Source: Bacilli bacterium
GTDB taxonomy: Bacteria; Bacillota_I; Bacilli_A; RF39; UBA660
Assembly (NCBI GenBank): GCA_017472015.1
Contig: JAFURC010000008.1
Coordinates: 1-58,356 of the forward strand
Length of the DNA: 58,356 bases
Direction of reading: 5' to 3'
The stretch's first letter is position 1; the number at the start of each line of letters is the position of its first letter. The position numbers were made by a program, and so were the translations under genes. Under the pieces are notes generated by a model that was not told the origin of the DNA, made no database searches, and worked only from the letters and a program-made list of their open reading frames with translations. Shown here one piece after another: positions 33,357 to 42,495 of this stretch.

Positions 33357-34722
33357 GAATAATTAAACCCTTAGAATATTTCCAAGCTAATATTCGAAAA
33401 GCCATTTTATCAATTTGTTCTTGACTTAAGGTATTATTTTGAATATTAGTTTTTATAATATTAAATGCATCTTCATAATTGGTTACAATTAATAAATCAT
33501 TGCCGGCTTGAATAGCATCAATTATATAAGTATCCGGATAATTGTTACTAATTGCTTGCATTGATAAATCATCAGTTATAATAATTCCTGTAAAATTTAA
33601 ATCCCGCCTTAAAAGATTATGAACACTTGATGATAAACTAGCAGGCATATTTTTATCAATGGCACTTACAATGTTGTGGCTTACAAGAACAGCTTCACTT
33701 CCTGATTCAATTCCAGCTTTAAATGGAGGTAAGTCATTATTTTTAATACTTTCTAAAGACCTTGTATCGACACTTATTCCAAGATGAGTATCTTCATTAT
33801 TACCATAACCCGGAAAATGTTTTAAGGTGTATGATACTTTTCCATTTTTACTAGCATTTATAACGGTTCTTGCATAGTCACTTGTTAAACTACTTGATTC
33901 TCCAAGGGTTCTTTCGTAGATATAATCATTTTGATTAGTTGAAACATCAACAACCGGAGCTAAGTTTAAATTTATTCCTAATTCTTCTAATATTTTACTT
34001 TTAGAAATTGTATCATTTTTAATTAATTCAAATCCACCTTCAAGATATAATTCTCTTGGGGATTTAAATGGAGTTGGAACTAAATTAGAATTTGAACTAA
34101 TTCGACTAACACGTCCTCCTTCTTCATCAACTGCAATTAATAAAGGAATTTTAGAATTGTCTTGAAATTCTTGAATCATATTAATAACTTGTTTTTTAGT
34201 TTTATTCAAAAAATCTCTTTCAAATAATAAATATCCTCCAAAATTATATTTTTTTAAATCTTCTATTTGTTTAGTCGTAGGTACTCTAACCAATAATATC
34301 TGACCTATTTTTTCTTCTAAAGTCATAGTTTCTAACTTTTTGTATGCTAAATTATAAAATTTACTAAACATCCCATTATCTAACCAAAGATCTGGAACAT
34401 TTCCATTAACTGGTTCTAGTACTTTAAAATCTATTACTTCATTTTCTTGAAATTCTTTATTTTTATTTAACTCGCCTTTATAAACTAATTCAATACTTTC
34501 TCCGATTAATAAACTTTCATTATCCATTAAAAATGTATAAATAATATTATTACTATCTTGAAGTGTTACTTGATTATTATCAATATTTATAACAGTTGAT
34601 GTTAAATAATTAGTTTCTAAAACTTCTTCATGATTATTAAATTTATTGTTTAATAATATTAAAGTTAAAAACAAAGTTATAGTTATTATAGAAATAATTA
34701 CTTTTCTATTCATTTTTTTCAC
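33343..34722 (-). CDS. nagZ: Membrane-anchored beta-N-acetylhexosaminidase (GH3, NagZ)
   Basis: 459 residues. An N-terminal signal-anchor (6-25) and a small beta domain (to about 125) precede the GH3 catalytic domain. NagZ signatures: KHFPGYGNNEDTHLGI (general acid/base His-Asp), and ITDDLSMQAI with the nucleophile Asp. It removes GlcNAc from muropeptides outside the membrane during peptidoglycan turnover. Overlaps the end of uvsE. Confidence 0.93.
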   Translation of the reverse strand: MKKMNRKVIISIITITLFLTLILLNNKFNNHEEVLETNYLTSTVINIDNNQVTLQDSNNIIYTFLMDNESLLIGESIELVYKGELNKNKEFQENEVIDFKVLEPVNGNVPDLWLDNGMFSKFYNLAYKKLETMTLEEKIGQILLVRVPTTKQIEDLKKYNFGGYLLFERDFLNKTKKQVINMIQEFQDNSKIPLLIAVDEEGGRVSRISSNSNLVPTPFKSPRELYLEGGFELIKNDTISKSKILEELGINLNLAPVVDVSTNQNDYIYERTLGESSSLTSDYARTVINASKNGKVSYTLKHFPGYGNNEDTHLGISVDTRSLESIKNNDLPPFKAGIESGSEAVLVSHNIVSAIDKNMPASLSSSVHNLLRRDLNFTGIIITDDLSMQAISNNYPDTYIIDAIQAGNDLLIVTNYEDAFNIIKTNIQNNTLSQEQIDKMAFRILAWKYSKGLIIPNQK

Positions 34723-34765
34723 CTATCATCCAGTAATAATTATATTAAACTTTTTAGTAAATTAT

Positions 34766-34955
34766 GTATAAAAACTTAGAAATGTCATTAATTTCTACTT
34801 CACCGGGTTTCCCCTCCATAGACCAAATTCCGATGTGAGACATCGTACTTAATGCTTAAATAAAATAATTTTGTAATATTTATCAATTTATGATTTTGAT
34901 TCCTTTATTAATCTTTTTCATTAATGGTGTTTCTTCAACACGGTTAACTATACTA
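34766..34955 (-). ncRNA. Candidate structured RNA upstream of nagZ
   Basis: Minus strand: a promoter (-35 TTGTAT 34978-34973, 17 bp, -10 TAGTAT 34955-34950) leads into a 175-nt region without a convincing gene. Its second half has three successive stems: CGATGT/ACATCG (34831-34845), GGG-GAAA-CCC with a GNRA loop (34805-34814) and AGAAAT/ATTTCT (34778-34796), then a T5. It has the highest G+C of any local non-coding DNA. Known riboswitch signatures do not match. It could be a small RNA or a leader of nagZ. The remaining 34723-35032 holds no gene. Confidence 0.4.
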
Positions 34956-35032
34956 CAATATATATTTCGAAAATACAATGTTTTTATTGTGAAAATTTTG
35001 TGAAGTTTTTATGAAATTAGTTCAGGACAAAA

Positions 35033-35060
35033 TAAAAAAACCTATTGTTTAGGCTTTTTA
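35033..35060 (-). terminator. Terminator of the thioredoxin-fold/VanW operon
   Basis: A short CCTA/TAGG stem extended by AAAA/TTTT pairs and a T7 run on the minus strand, right after the stop at 35066. Confidence 0.65.
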
Positions 35061-35065
35061 TCGTT

Positions 35066-35311
35066 TTATACTAATGAACAAAATATAAGTAACCGTTTTA
35101 AAAGATTATAATCAATTTTTTCTACTTCATATTTATATTCATCATTTATAACTAAGGTAGGAGTTTGTAGTACTTTATATTTTCTTATATTATTCTTATC
35201 ATTTATTTCTTGTATACTGATATCAAGTTTTTGTTTTTTAGCAATTTTTTTTATTTCCTTTTTAATCTTTTTTATAACTGAAAATTCACTTCCGATTATT
35301 TTTATTTCTAT
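35066..35311 (-). CDS. Thioredoxin-fold small redox-like protein without cysteines; ATA start
   Basis: An open frame of 81 codons that begins at ATA (35311-35309), six bases after a perfect AGGAGG; no ATG, GTG or TTG fits that site. The product (I/M)EIKIIGSEFSVIKKIKKEI plus KYKVLQTPTLVINDEYKYEV matches the small redox-active disulfide protein type: GxxCxxC is replaced by GSEFSVI, while the cis-proline region QTPTLVI is intact. Either translation initiates at AUA, or ATG mutated and the gene is dying. Confidence 0.55.
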   Translation of the reverse strand: MEIKIIGSEFSVIKKIKKEIKKIAKKQKLDISIQEINDKNNIRKYKVLQTPTLVINDEYKYEVEKIDYNLLKRLLIFCSLV

Positions 35312-35391
35312 ATTATTCCTCCTTTCATGACTTAATTATATTAAATGAATATGATAGAATAATGAGAGAATTATGTTTTTTTGGTGAAGTT

Positions 35392-35604
35392 TTAGAAAAA
35401 TACTTGAAATGAATTATAAAATTCTATTAATTTTTGATAGAAATTATAAAGTACTATTCCCATTATAATAATAATTATCATACTTAAAGTAATTTTGATA
35501 ATACTCTTAATTTTTCTTCCTTGCTCAATTCTTTCAAGAATTGAAATTCTTTCTTTTAAAGTTTCAATTTCTAAGTTTAATTTTTTAATTTCCTCTTCCA
35601 TCAA
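35392..35604 (-). CDS. Small coiled-coil membrane protein
   Basis: 70 residues: a heptad-like N-terminus (EEEIKKLNLEIETLKERISI), a basic patch (EQGRKIKS) and one membrane helix (about 35-56). Its start overlaps the VanW stop by 4 bp, so it is translationally coupled to vanW. Function unknown, possibly a partner of the VanW protein. Confidence 0.7.
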   Translation of the reverse strand: MMEEEIKKLNLEIETLKERISILERIEQGRKIKSIIKITLSMIIIIIMGIVLYNFYQKLIEFYNSFQVFF

Positions 35605-37337
35605 TGTTTTCCTTTACTATAATAACTACTATTTAAGAATGTAGAACCAACAAAGTTACCATTATAATAAGTATCTAAGAAAGTTCGGTATGATAATGAA
35701 CTTACTTTTTCAACACGTGGTTTATAACTATAACCTGGTTTAATTATATTCTCATTTGACCAAAAGGATACTGTTAAATTTCCATTATTAGCACTTGCTT
35801 CAATATAAATTGGATAACTTGAATTATTTTTGAATTTAAAATCAACACTGCTACCATATACAGTTGCATCGAGTCCATAATCAACATAATAAACCATATC
35901 ACCATGATTAGATCTGGATACAATTGGTAAATTTAAAAGAAGTGCTACATTATAAATAGTTGTTGAAACTTGACATACTCCACTTCCAACATCTTTATCA
36001 TAAAAAATATAACCCTTTGTTGAATTATAAGGACCAACTGTTTTATAAAATGAAAAGGTCTCATTTGGATATAAAATTTTTCCATTTAATTTACTAATAG
36101 CATTTCTTATATTTTTACTTCTTCCTTGGGCTTCATTATAATAAGTTGTAAATGTTCCAACTTTTTTATTAATAACTCCTAAAGTATTCTTAACAGTTTC
36201 AACATGACCATTTAAAGATATTTCTTTTTCATCTTTTATAATACTATCAATTATTAAACTTTCTAAATTATTTGTATTTATTACAAATCCATTTATTCCT
36301 TTAGTATAATTAATATTTCCGTTTGAAATACTAAACTTTTCTTCTTGTTTAGGGACATTTACTTTGCCTGATAAAGTATTTAAAAATTCTTGATATTTAA
36401 CTTCATCCATTGAATAAGTAACTTCATATTTTAATTCTTTTCCAAGAAATATTTCTTTTAATTTAAAAAATCCATTTAAATCTTCGTAATTATTTATTAT
36501 TTTTTCTTGTAATTCATCTGTATTGACCAAAACTCCTATATCGGAATAAGTAAACTCAAAAGTTTCATTTACATTTTTAAAACCAATTTTTTCATTTAAT
36601 TTATTTTCATATTCCTCTAAATAAGTAATAATTTCTTCATGATCAAATCCTTCTATAAGTTTATTATTTAAATAGATATTTGGATAAATATGAGTATTGT
36701 AGAAGAAGATAATTGAATACAAGTAACCAAGTAAAATATAACAAATAGTAAAAACAAAAATCATAATTAAAGTACCTATACTCCATTTGGCTTTTTTACT
36801 TTTAATTTGTTTTTTCAAAATATTATTTTTTTTATTAAGATCTCTACTTGAATTGATTTTTTGACTCTTATTTTTAGATTTTGTATTATTTTGTTCTAAT
36901 GAATCGATTATTCTATCTTTAGGATCAATTTCTTTTTTAGAATTTAAATTATATTTTTTTACTAAATCTTTACATAGTTTTAAACGAGAAAATAAGGTTT
37001 TATTAGTTATTTCATAATTTAGAATAAGTTTTAATTTTTTTTCTTCTAATTGTTTTAAATATTTATTTAGTTCTTTAGTTTTATTTTGTTCAATCAAAGA
37101 ATTTATTATGATAGAAATTAATTCAATATTTGTTAGATTATATTTTTGCTTAAATATTTTATATTTTTTAACTGAATTTATGATATTAAAACATTCTAAA
37201 GTATCTTTATTGTAATTTATTAAGGAATTAATTACTAATTTTAAATCATGTTTTTCTAGTAAGTTTAGAATATATTTAGTTTTATTTATAAAAGATAATT
37301 CAAGAAAATTACTATCAAATTCTATAAATTTTATCAT
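35601..37337 (-). CDS. VanW-family membrane protein
   Basis: 578 residues. A helical cytosolic N-terminal part (1-185), one membrane helix (about 188-212), a PG_binding_4-type region (LNGHVETVKNTLGVINKK) and a C-terminal VanW domain (ILYPNETFSFYKTVGPYNST, DVGSGVCQVSTTIYNVALLL). The domain is common on surface proteins of Bacillota and often bound to the cell wall; its biochemical role is unsettled. The long N-terminal cytosolic part is unusual. It is followed by a coupled small membrane protein. Confidence 0.88.
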   Translation of the reverse strand: MIKFIEFDSNFLELSFINKTKYILNLLEKHDLKLVINSLINYNKDTLECFNIINSVKKYKIFKQKYNLTNIELISIIINSLIEQNKTKELNKYLKQLEEKKLKLILNYEITNKTLFSRLKLCKDLVKKYNLNSKKEIDPKDRIIDSLEQNNTKSKNKSQKINSSRDLNKKNNILKKQIKSKKAKWSIGTLIMIFVFTICYILLGYLYSIIFFYNTHIYPNIYLNNKLIEGFDHEEIITYLEEYENKLNEKIGFKNVNETFEFTYSDIGVLVNTDELQEKIINNYEDLNGFFKLKEIFLGKELKYEVTYSMDEVKYQEFLNTLSGKVNVPKQEEKFSISNGNINYTKGINGFVINTNNLESLIIDSIIKDEKEISLNGHVETVKNTLGVINKKVGTFTTYYNEAQGRSKNIRNAISKLNGKILYPNETFSFYKTVGPYNSTKGYIFYDKDVGSGVCQVSTTIYNVALLLNLPIVSRSNHGDMVYYVDYGLDATVYGSSVDFKFKNNSSYPIYIEASANNGNLTVSFWSNENIIKPGYSYKPRVEKVSSLSYRTFLDTYYNGNFVGSTFLNSSYYSKGKH

Positions 37338-37414
37338 ACGACTACTCCTATTATAAATTCATTATACTATAAAATTTATTTAAATACTAGAAAAAAAACT
37401 TAGTTATTCTAAGT

Positions 37415-37843
37415 TTATAAAAATTCCTTTAAGTTATCTAAATATTTTTCTTGCATTGTTACGTATTTATCGATTATTTTATGAACATCTGCTTCAATTT
37501 CTTTATTGTTTAAAACTTTTCTTCCTTCAATTATTCCCATATTAGTTCCTTGAATTAATAGTTCGGCCAACTTTGAAGTGCTAGCATCATTAAAAGTTTT
37601 CATTTCAATTCCGTAGAAGGTCATGAATTTATTCATAGCACTTGTTTCATGGGGCTTGTCATCATTATATTTAGGATAAATTTCTTCTATTTCTTCTTTT
37701 ATTTTTTCGTATGATGCATGTTGTTCTTTTAAAATTTCTTTCAAATCTTCATCTTCAACTTTATCTAATATAAAATGAATGGCATCTACTCCCATACAAC
37801 TTCCTTTGTGGATTTCATCTAATGCGTTTATGTTTTCTTTCAT
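37415..37843 (-). CDS. Ferritin-like four-helix protein (DUF2383-like)
   Basis: 142 residues from ATG at 37843; a GTG four codons upstream is possible but worse placed. Helix-rich, with ALDEIHKGSCMGVDAIHFIL and LKEILKEQHASYEKIKEEIE, which resemble one side of a ferritin-like bundle (DUF2383). Such proteins are frequent in anaerobes and spore formers. Metal ligands are not obvious, so function is unknown. Monocistronic. Confidence 0.7.
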   Translation of the reverse strand: MKENINALDEIHKGSCMGVDAIHFILDKVEDEDLKEILKEQHASYEKIKEEIEEIYPKYNDDKPHETSAMNKFMTFYGIEMKTFNDASTSKLAELLIQGTNMGIIEGRKVLNNKEIEADVHKIIDKYVTMQEKYLDNLKEFL

Positions 37844-37933
37844 TTTTATCACCACTAATAGGATTTACTAAATTTAAAAAATTATACTAAAAAAAGACTA
37901 ATTATATGTATTAATATTTTAGTCTTCTATATT

Positions 37934-39478
37934 TTAGATATTTATTTGTTTTTTTAAAAATAATGTTATACTTAATCCTAATAATGAAATAAACATGATT
38001 ATAATATAATTTTCCAATTTATCAAATGTTTCTGGTATTTTTTCTTGTTCTTCTTGATTATCAACAGTTGTATCTTGATTATTATCAAGCGTCGTATCTT
38101 GTTCACTATCAGTTATATTTTTTTCAGCAAGTGTATAAATACTAAAATGATCGGTTTGAAATATTGCATAATTATTATCTATTATTACTTCATATTCTTC
38201 GATATTTTCATCTTCAGAAATATAGTAAACAACTAAAGTTTTATCTTTTAAATTTTCCGGAATAGGTATTTTTACTTCAAATTTTCCATTTTCTAAACTA
38301 GTAATATATTCTTTTGATGTTTTGGAATATAATTTTAAATCAAATGTTTCATGATTTTCAACTTCTAATATTTTAATAATTTTTTCATATTCTACTCCAT
38401 CAGTTAATTTGGAAACTTCAACACTTGTATCATAAGGAATTGATACATCGGAACTTATTTCTATATTTGTTTTCGTATCAGTTGTTTTATGATCTAGTTT
38501 TAACATTTTTGAACTATCTCTTACGATAGCAATTTTATATTGTTGATCATATATTTGTACTATAAAATAATTATCACTTGAACTTTGGTTTAGAAATTCT
38601 AAATCTTTAGAATAATAATTATGAGAACTATTTTTCCATTCTTCAAAAGTTACATTTTGAAGCTCTGAATTCCATTCTTTTTCCGTTTCATATTCATTTT
38701 TTAAAAATTTTTCAATCCATTCAGTTATTGATGATCCTTTTTTTACAACTGCTTGATCTTTTTTTCCTAAATAATCATCTATTCTTTTTTGAGCGGCTTT
38801 CATTAATTCTTCATCGGTATTTTTAGTATTACTTGGTACATAAATAATATTTTCAGTTTTTGTACCTATATCTGCTGTATTATATAAAATCCCATCATAT
38901 TTAAATGTACCTATTCCAAGTCTATATAAATAAAAATCATTATCAGTTCCTGCACGATTATCAACAGCAAATTCGATATTATTGTAATTTAAATGCTTTT
39001 TCAATTCACTTGAATAAGAATCTAAATTATCATAATCTTTTGTATTTAACCAAAAGTTAATTAGTTCTAAATCAGTAACTCGAAAATATTCAATATTTTT
39101 TGGAAATGAATTAACAAAACCATTAAGTTTTTTACTAATTTTTTCATCATAATTATAAATAACTTCAATTGTATGGGTTTCTTGAACTTCATAATCTTCA
39201 TCATAAAGGGTTATTTCACATAATGTCATATCATCATTTACAATTTTACTTGAAAAGCGATTATTTATAAAATCCCAATAAAGCATTTCAAAGAAAGCTC
39301 CAAATTCTTCTTTACTTTCTGGTTTTATAGAATTCATAACTAACTTATCATCTTCATTTAAGATTTTTTTAAATTCATCACTTATTCCATCGGCATGAAC
39401 ACTAGTTGGTAATAAAAGAAAGATAAATATCAAACCAAATACCCCTGTTAACAATATTTTTCTTATATCTTTTAACAT
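37934..39478 (-). CDS. Surface protein with signal peptide and C-terminal anchor
   Basis: 514 residues. A signal peptide (MLKDIRKILLTGVFGLIFIF, cleavage near SVHA-DG) leads to an acidic extracellular region, then a repeat-like Asp/Thr/Asn stretch (TLDNNQDTTVDNQEEQEK), the sequence IPETFDKLENY and a membrane helix with lysine at the end (FLKKQINI). The layout equals a sortase substrate, but the motif would be IPETF and not LPxTG. The extracellular part is not recognised. No sortase gene lies in the window. Confidence 0.75.
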   Translation of the reverse strand: MLKDIRKILLTGVFGLIFIFLLLPTSVHADGISDEFKKILNEDDKLVMNSIKPESKEEFGAFFEMLYWDFINNRFSSKIVNDDMTLCEITLYDEDYEVQETHTIEVIYNYDEKISKKLNGFVNSFPKNIEYFRVTDLELINFWLNTKDYDNLDSYSSELKKHLNYNNIEFAVDNRAGTDNDFYLYRLGIGTFKYDGILYNTADIGTKTENIIYVPSNTKNTDEELMKAAQKRIDDYLGKKDQAVVKKGSSITEWIEKFLKNEYETEKEWNSELQNVTFEEWKNSSHNYYSKDLEFLNQSSSDNYFIVQIYDQQYKIAIVRDSSKMLKLDHKTTDTKTNIEISSDVSIPYDTSVEVSKLTDGVEYEKIIKILEVENHETFDLKLYSKTSKEYITSLENGKFEVKIPIPENLKDKTLVVYYISEDENIEEYEVIIDNNYAIFQTDHFSIYTLAEKNITDSEQDTTLDNNQDTTVDNQEEQEKIPETFDKLENYIIIMFISLLGLSITLFLKKQINI

Positions 39479-39550
39479 AAACTCCTCCTATTTTAATTAT
39501 ACATGATTACTTATTTTTTGCAATTATATTTTATAAAAAAATTCATATTT

Positions 39551-39586
39551 AAAAATAAAGCCCTATAAGCATAATTACTTATAAGG
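39551..39586 (-). terminator. Terminator of the HipA-like gene
   Basis: Minus strand CCTTATAAG pairs with CTTATAGGG (one G-U pair), then CTTTATTTTT. Confidence 0.6.
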
Positions 39587-39593
39587 ATAATTT

Positions 39594-40784
39594 TTAACTA
39601 TTTTCAATTATTCTTTTTAATTTATTTATTTGTCTTTGTAACAGTACGCATAATCTATAAATTCTTTTATCTGAAATACCTGTAATACTTTGATACTTAT
39701 GAAGTAATTCATCAAATTCATGAGGTAAATCTTCGATTTTTTTTATATCAATTCTTTTTATATTTTTTACAACTTTTATTATTTCCTCAAAAGGTTTTAC
39801 TTCGTAAAATAATCTTCCATGACCGGATATTATTAATTCTTCCTCATCATAATACTCAATTCTAAGACTCTGCCCATTATCAAATATAGGGGCGACATCT
39901 AACCATTTTAAAGTATTTACATCTCTTATAATACCAAAATTATTTAAATGTCTATCTTCATTCATAATCAAAAAATCTAAGATATACATATTTTCTAATT
40001 TAATTCTAGCATCTTTAATACCATTTTCTTCTAAAATCTTAATATAATCTTCATAATCTTCATTGCTGTCGTGCCTTTTCATATCATTTTTTATTTGATA
40101 ACAAGTTATAAATTCTGTATCTTTATTAATAAAACAAGGACACTTAGAAACAACTGTATCTTTATATGTATCAATAGTGTATGGAACATGATTGAAGCCT
40201 AATCTTTCGCAGATCATTGTTGCTAAAACTTCATTAAATGGTTGTAATATTTCATTTTTATAACCACCTTTTAATAAATATCTTATATTATCTTCAATTA
40301 TCCACGCTTTTTTTAACATGCCATCAGTTGTATTATTTGGAGTTTTTAGGGATTCTTCTTTTTTTATAGTTTTGCTATTTAAAGAAAGTGATGCCTCTAA
40401 AAATTCTGAATAATCAAAATCATGATCAAAGAAATTTATATCATCATACTTTATATTACTATCATAAGGCTTTAACCAATATTGATCTGAAAGTGATAAA
40501 CCAAAGGCTTTATCTAATAGTTCAGATGGCGTAGTTATATCAAGTCTATGAAGCAATAAATCAAGTTTATCACGCCACGATGGAATACCTCTACCTTTAA
40601 ACCATTCACTTAAATTAGTTCTAAAAGGATTATTGTCAAAATCAAATTCTTCGTAAAAACTTTTTAATATATATGGTGCATAATCAATATTTTTTACTTC
40701 AATTATTTTATCAAAGAACTTTGAAACGCTATTATAATCAGCTATCAATACTTCTGTATTTTTATTCATTAAAACACATTTCAT
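39594..40784 (-). CDS. HipA/CtkA-like serine-threonine kinase
   Basis: 396 residues. The first 150 residues form a helical domain (GRGIPSWRDKLDLLLHRLDI, LSLSDQYWLKP). The rest is a HipA-type kinase: a P-loop-like NNTTDGMLKKAW, the ATP lysine region YLLKGGYK, the catalytic loop LDFLIMNEDRHLNNFG and the metal Asp in APIFDNG. HipA phosphorylates tRNA synthetases and induces persistence, but here no HipB-type HTH partner is adjacent, as in stand-alone CtkA-type kinases. Its target is unknown. Confidence 0.82.
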   Translation of the reverse strand: MKCVLMNKNTEVLIADYNSVSKFFDKIIEVKNIDYAPYILKSFYEEFDFDNNPFRTNLSEWFKGRGIPSWRDKLDLLLHRLDITTPSELLDKAFGLSLSDQYWLKPYDSNIKYDDINFFDHDFDYSEFLEASLSLNSKTIKKEESLKTPNNTTDGMLKKAWIIEDNIRYLLKGGYKNEILQPFNEVLATMICERLGFNHVPYTIDTYKDTVVSKCPCFINKDTEFITCYQIKNDMKRHDSNEDYEDYIKILEENGIKDARIKLENMYILDFLIMNEDRHLNNFGIIRDVNTLKWLDVAPIFDNGQSLRIEYYDEEELIISGHGRLFYEVKPFEEIIKVVKNIKRIDIKKIEDLPHEFDELLHKYQSITGISDKRIYRLCVLLQRQINKLKRIIENS

Positions 40785-40900
40785 AAAAACACCTTCTTTC
40801 TTACTATATATTTTATCATATTAAATACATTTTTACTATCATTTGTGAGTTGATTTGTAAACATTTTATTAATAAAGAATTTATTTTTTTTATTAATCAC

Positions 40901-40938
40901 ATCTTAGATTTTTACTATCTTTATTATATCTAACTAAC
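40901..40938 (+). repeat. 38-bp direct repeat, copy A
   Basis: Starts ATCTTAGATTTTTACTATCT and ends TCTAACTAAC. It is identical to copy B (42415-42452) at 36 of 38 positions. The two copies bracket the coiled-coil membrane protein gene. On the minus strand it contains TATAAT upstream of the HipA-like gene. Confidence 0.85.
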
Positions 40939-40961
40939 TAACTAAAAAATATTTAACGATT

Positions 40962-40994
40962 AAAAAAAATCCTAGTAGGCATTTTGCTTACTAG
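40962..40994 (-). terminator. Terminator of the coiled-coil membrane protein gene
   Basis: CTAGTAGGC (40972-40980) and GCTTACTAG (40986-40994) pair with one wobble, and eight T follow on the minus strand. Confidence 0.8.
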
Positions 40995-41007
40995 ATTTGT
41001 TTTTAAT

Positions 41008-42207
41008 TTATCTACTGAATTTTGATGAATTTAGTCTTTTTACTAATTTAGGTCCTTCTTCTTTTTCTTGAATTTGTTCCTCTTGTTCATCTTGTGTAGT
41101 AAAAATCATTTCTGGACCAAACATAGTTGGATATTCTTGCATATTCTGATCTATATTATATGATAAATCACCAAAAGTTTTCTTTTTAATTTCTGATTTA
41201 GGTTCTTTTGTATTTTCTAATTTTCTTTTTTCAATAACATGGTGTGTCTCTTTTAAATCTATGCCTAATTCAACAATTTCAAACATTTTTGTTGCAATTA
41301 TATCATTTAATTCTTGTTTATATTCAACATTTGGTTTTTCAGATAAAGCATTTTCTCCTAAAGTTAAATTTAAATTATTAAATGCATTCATAATATCTTT
41401 ATTACTTTTAGTAAAATATGGTATTGATAGAGGAAAAACTACAAGTGTAGGAGTAAAACATATTCCGACTGCTTTTATCAAATCAGCAAATGTTTCTAAA
41501 TTTACATATTTAGTTATTTCTAGTGCTAGTGGTATTCCTAAAAAAAGTGAAAATATCATACTTATTCTGAGTGCACCTGTAATTACATTTTCAATTCTAT
41601 TTGTCTTACTTATACTTAATCCTCTTTTATTTAAATATCTTTGTGAAGTTAGAATATCTAGTTGTTCTAGTCTTTCATTATATGCTTTAGTTAACATTTC
41701 TTTTCTTTTTTGTAATTCTTCCATTGTTAGATTATCATATTTATCTATATGATAAAATTCATCAGGATAATCCTTTAAGATTTTTTTCTTACTTTCAATA
41801 CTTTTATACATTTGTCTTAAAGTTTCTTTTCTATTTTCGGATTTATCTATTTCCATTTCATATTGCATCATTTCTTCTAATATATCTTGATTTTTTTTAG
41901 CATCTGTAAATTTTTTCATTTTCCTTTTTGATACAGATGTAATTATTTTCTGACCAATATACCCTATTAGAATACTTGATGCTAAAGCAATAGACATAGC
42001 AGTTGTAATAGGTAATGCTAACCCATTTATAGGTGCAATTAAATTACCAGTAGCAATAAGTGTAGGTAATATGGAAATAATACTTATAGTACCTGTTTTT
42101 ATAAATTTTAAATCATTTGTATTGGCTTCTAAAATTCGTTTTTTATTTTCACAATCATCATTATACTCACAAATTTTTGAATATTCTTTGTTTATTTCTT
42201 CTAACAT
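41008..42207 (-). CDS. Coiled-coil membrane protein of unknown function
   Basis: 399 residues. An N-terminal coiled coil, a membrane hairpin (about 43-87), a long charged coiled coil (90-185), a second membrane hairpin (about 210-265), and a cytosolic tail rich in Glu, Lys and Gln ending RLNSSKFSR. No catalytic motif. The symmetric hairpin-coil pattern is reminiscent of structural or phage-defence membrane proteins, but I recognise no family. The gene is bracketed by 38-bp direct repeats. Confidence 0.7.
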   Translation of the reverse strand: MLEEINKEYSKICEYNDDCENKKRILEANTNDLKFIKTGTISIISILPTLIATGNLIAPINGLALPITTAMSIALASSILIGYIGQKIITSVSKRKMKKFTDAKKNQDILEEMMQYEMEIDKSENRKETLRQMYKSIESKKKILKDYPDEFYHIDKYDNLTMEELQKRKEMLTKAYNERLEQLDILTSQRYLNKRGLSISKTNRIENVITGALRISMIFSLFLGIPLALEITKYVNLETFADLIKAVGICFTPTLVVFPLSIPYFTKSNKDIMNAFNNLNLTLGENALSEKPNVEYKQELNDIIATKMFEIVELGIDLKETHHVIEKRKLENTKEPKSEIKKKTFGDLSYNIDQNMQEYPTMFGPEMIFTTQDEQEEQIQEKEEGPKLVKRLNSSKFSR

Positions 42208-42414
42208 AAATTCTTTCTCCTTACTTATTGTTAATGTTTTTAGTGAATTTAAATTTCTTGGATATTTATATTTTTCTTAAACTAATTCTAACTTAATAAT
42301 ATTTCCTACTACATAGCAATCCTTAAAATTTACCTAATATTATATAGTAACAATTTAGTTTTTTCAATAATTAGTTATCGTTTAATATAATTCTAATTTT
42401 AATTTAATAAATTG

Positions 42415-42452
42415 ATCTTAAATTTTTACCATCTTTATTATATCTAACTAAC
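42415..42452 (+). repeat. 38-bp direct repeat, copy B
   Basis: Second copy of the repeat at 40901-40938 (two mismatches). It lies between the divergent coiled-coil gene and the ABC ATPase gene. Its minus strand also contains TATAAT, 200 bp upstream of the coiled-coil gene. The rest of 42208-42495 shows no gene. Confidence 0.85.
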
Positions 42453-42495
42453 CAATTACTAAAAATTTACATAAAATATTTTAGGTGGTGATTAT

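Noticed and set aside
34801-34850. Cobalamin-type riboswitch core (GGGGAAACCCGGTGAAG)
   Set aside because: Only a short piece looks similar; the rest of the B12 consensus is missing and nagZ is not a cobalamin gene.
40921-40950. CRISPR-like or tandem repeat (TAACTAAC run)
   Set aside because: Only three short units, with no spacers and no cas genes.
41261-41752. 163-codon plus-strand frame opposite the coiled-coil gene
   Set aside because: It is antisense to a better-supported gene, has no ribosome binding site and codon composition of a shadow frame.
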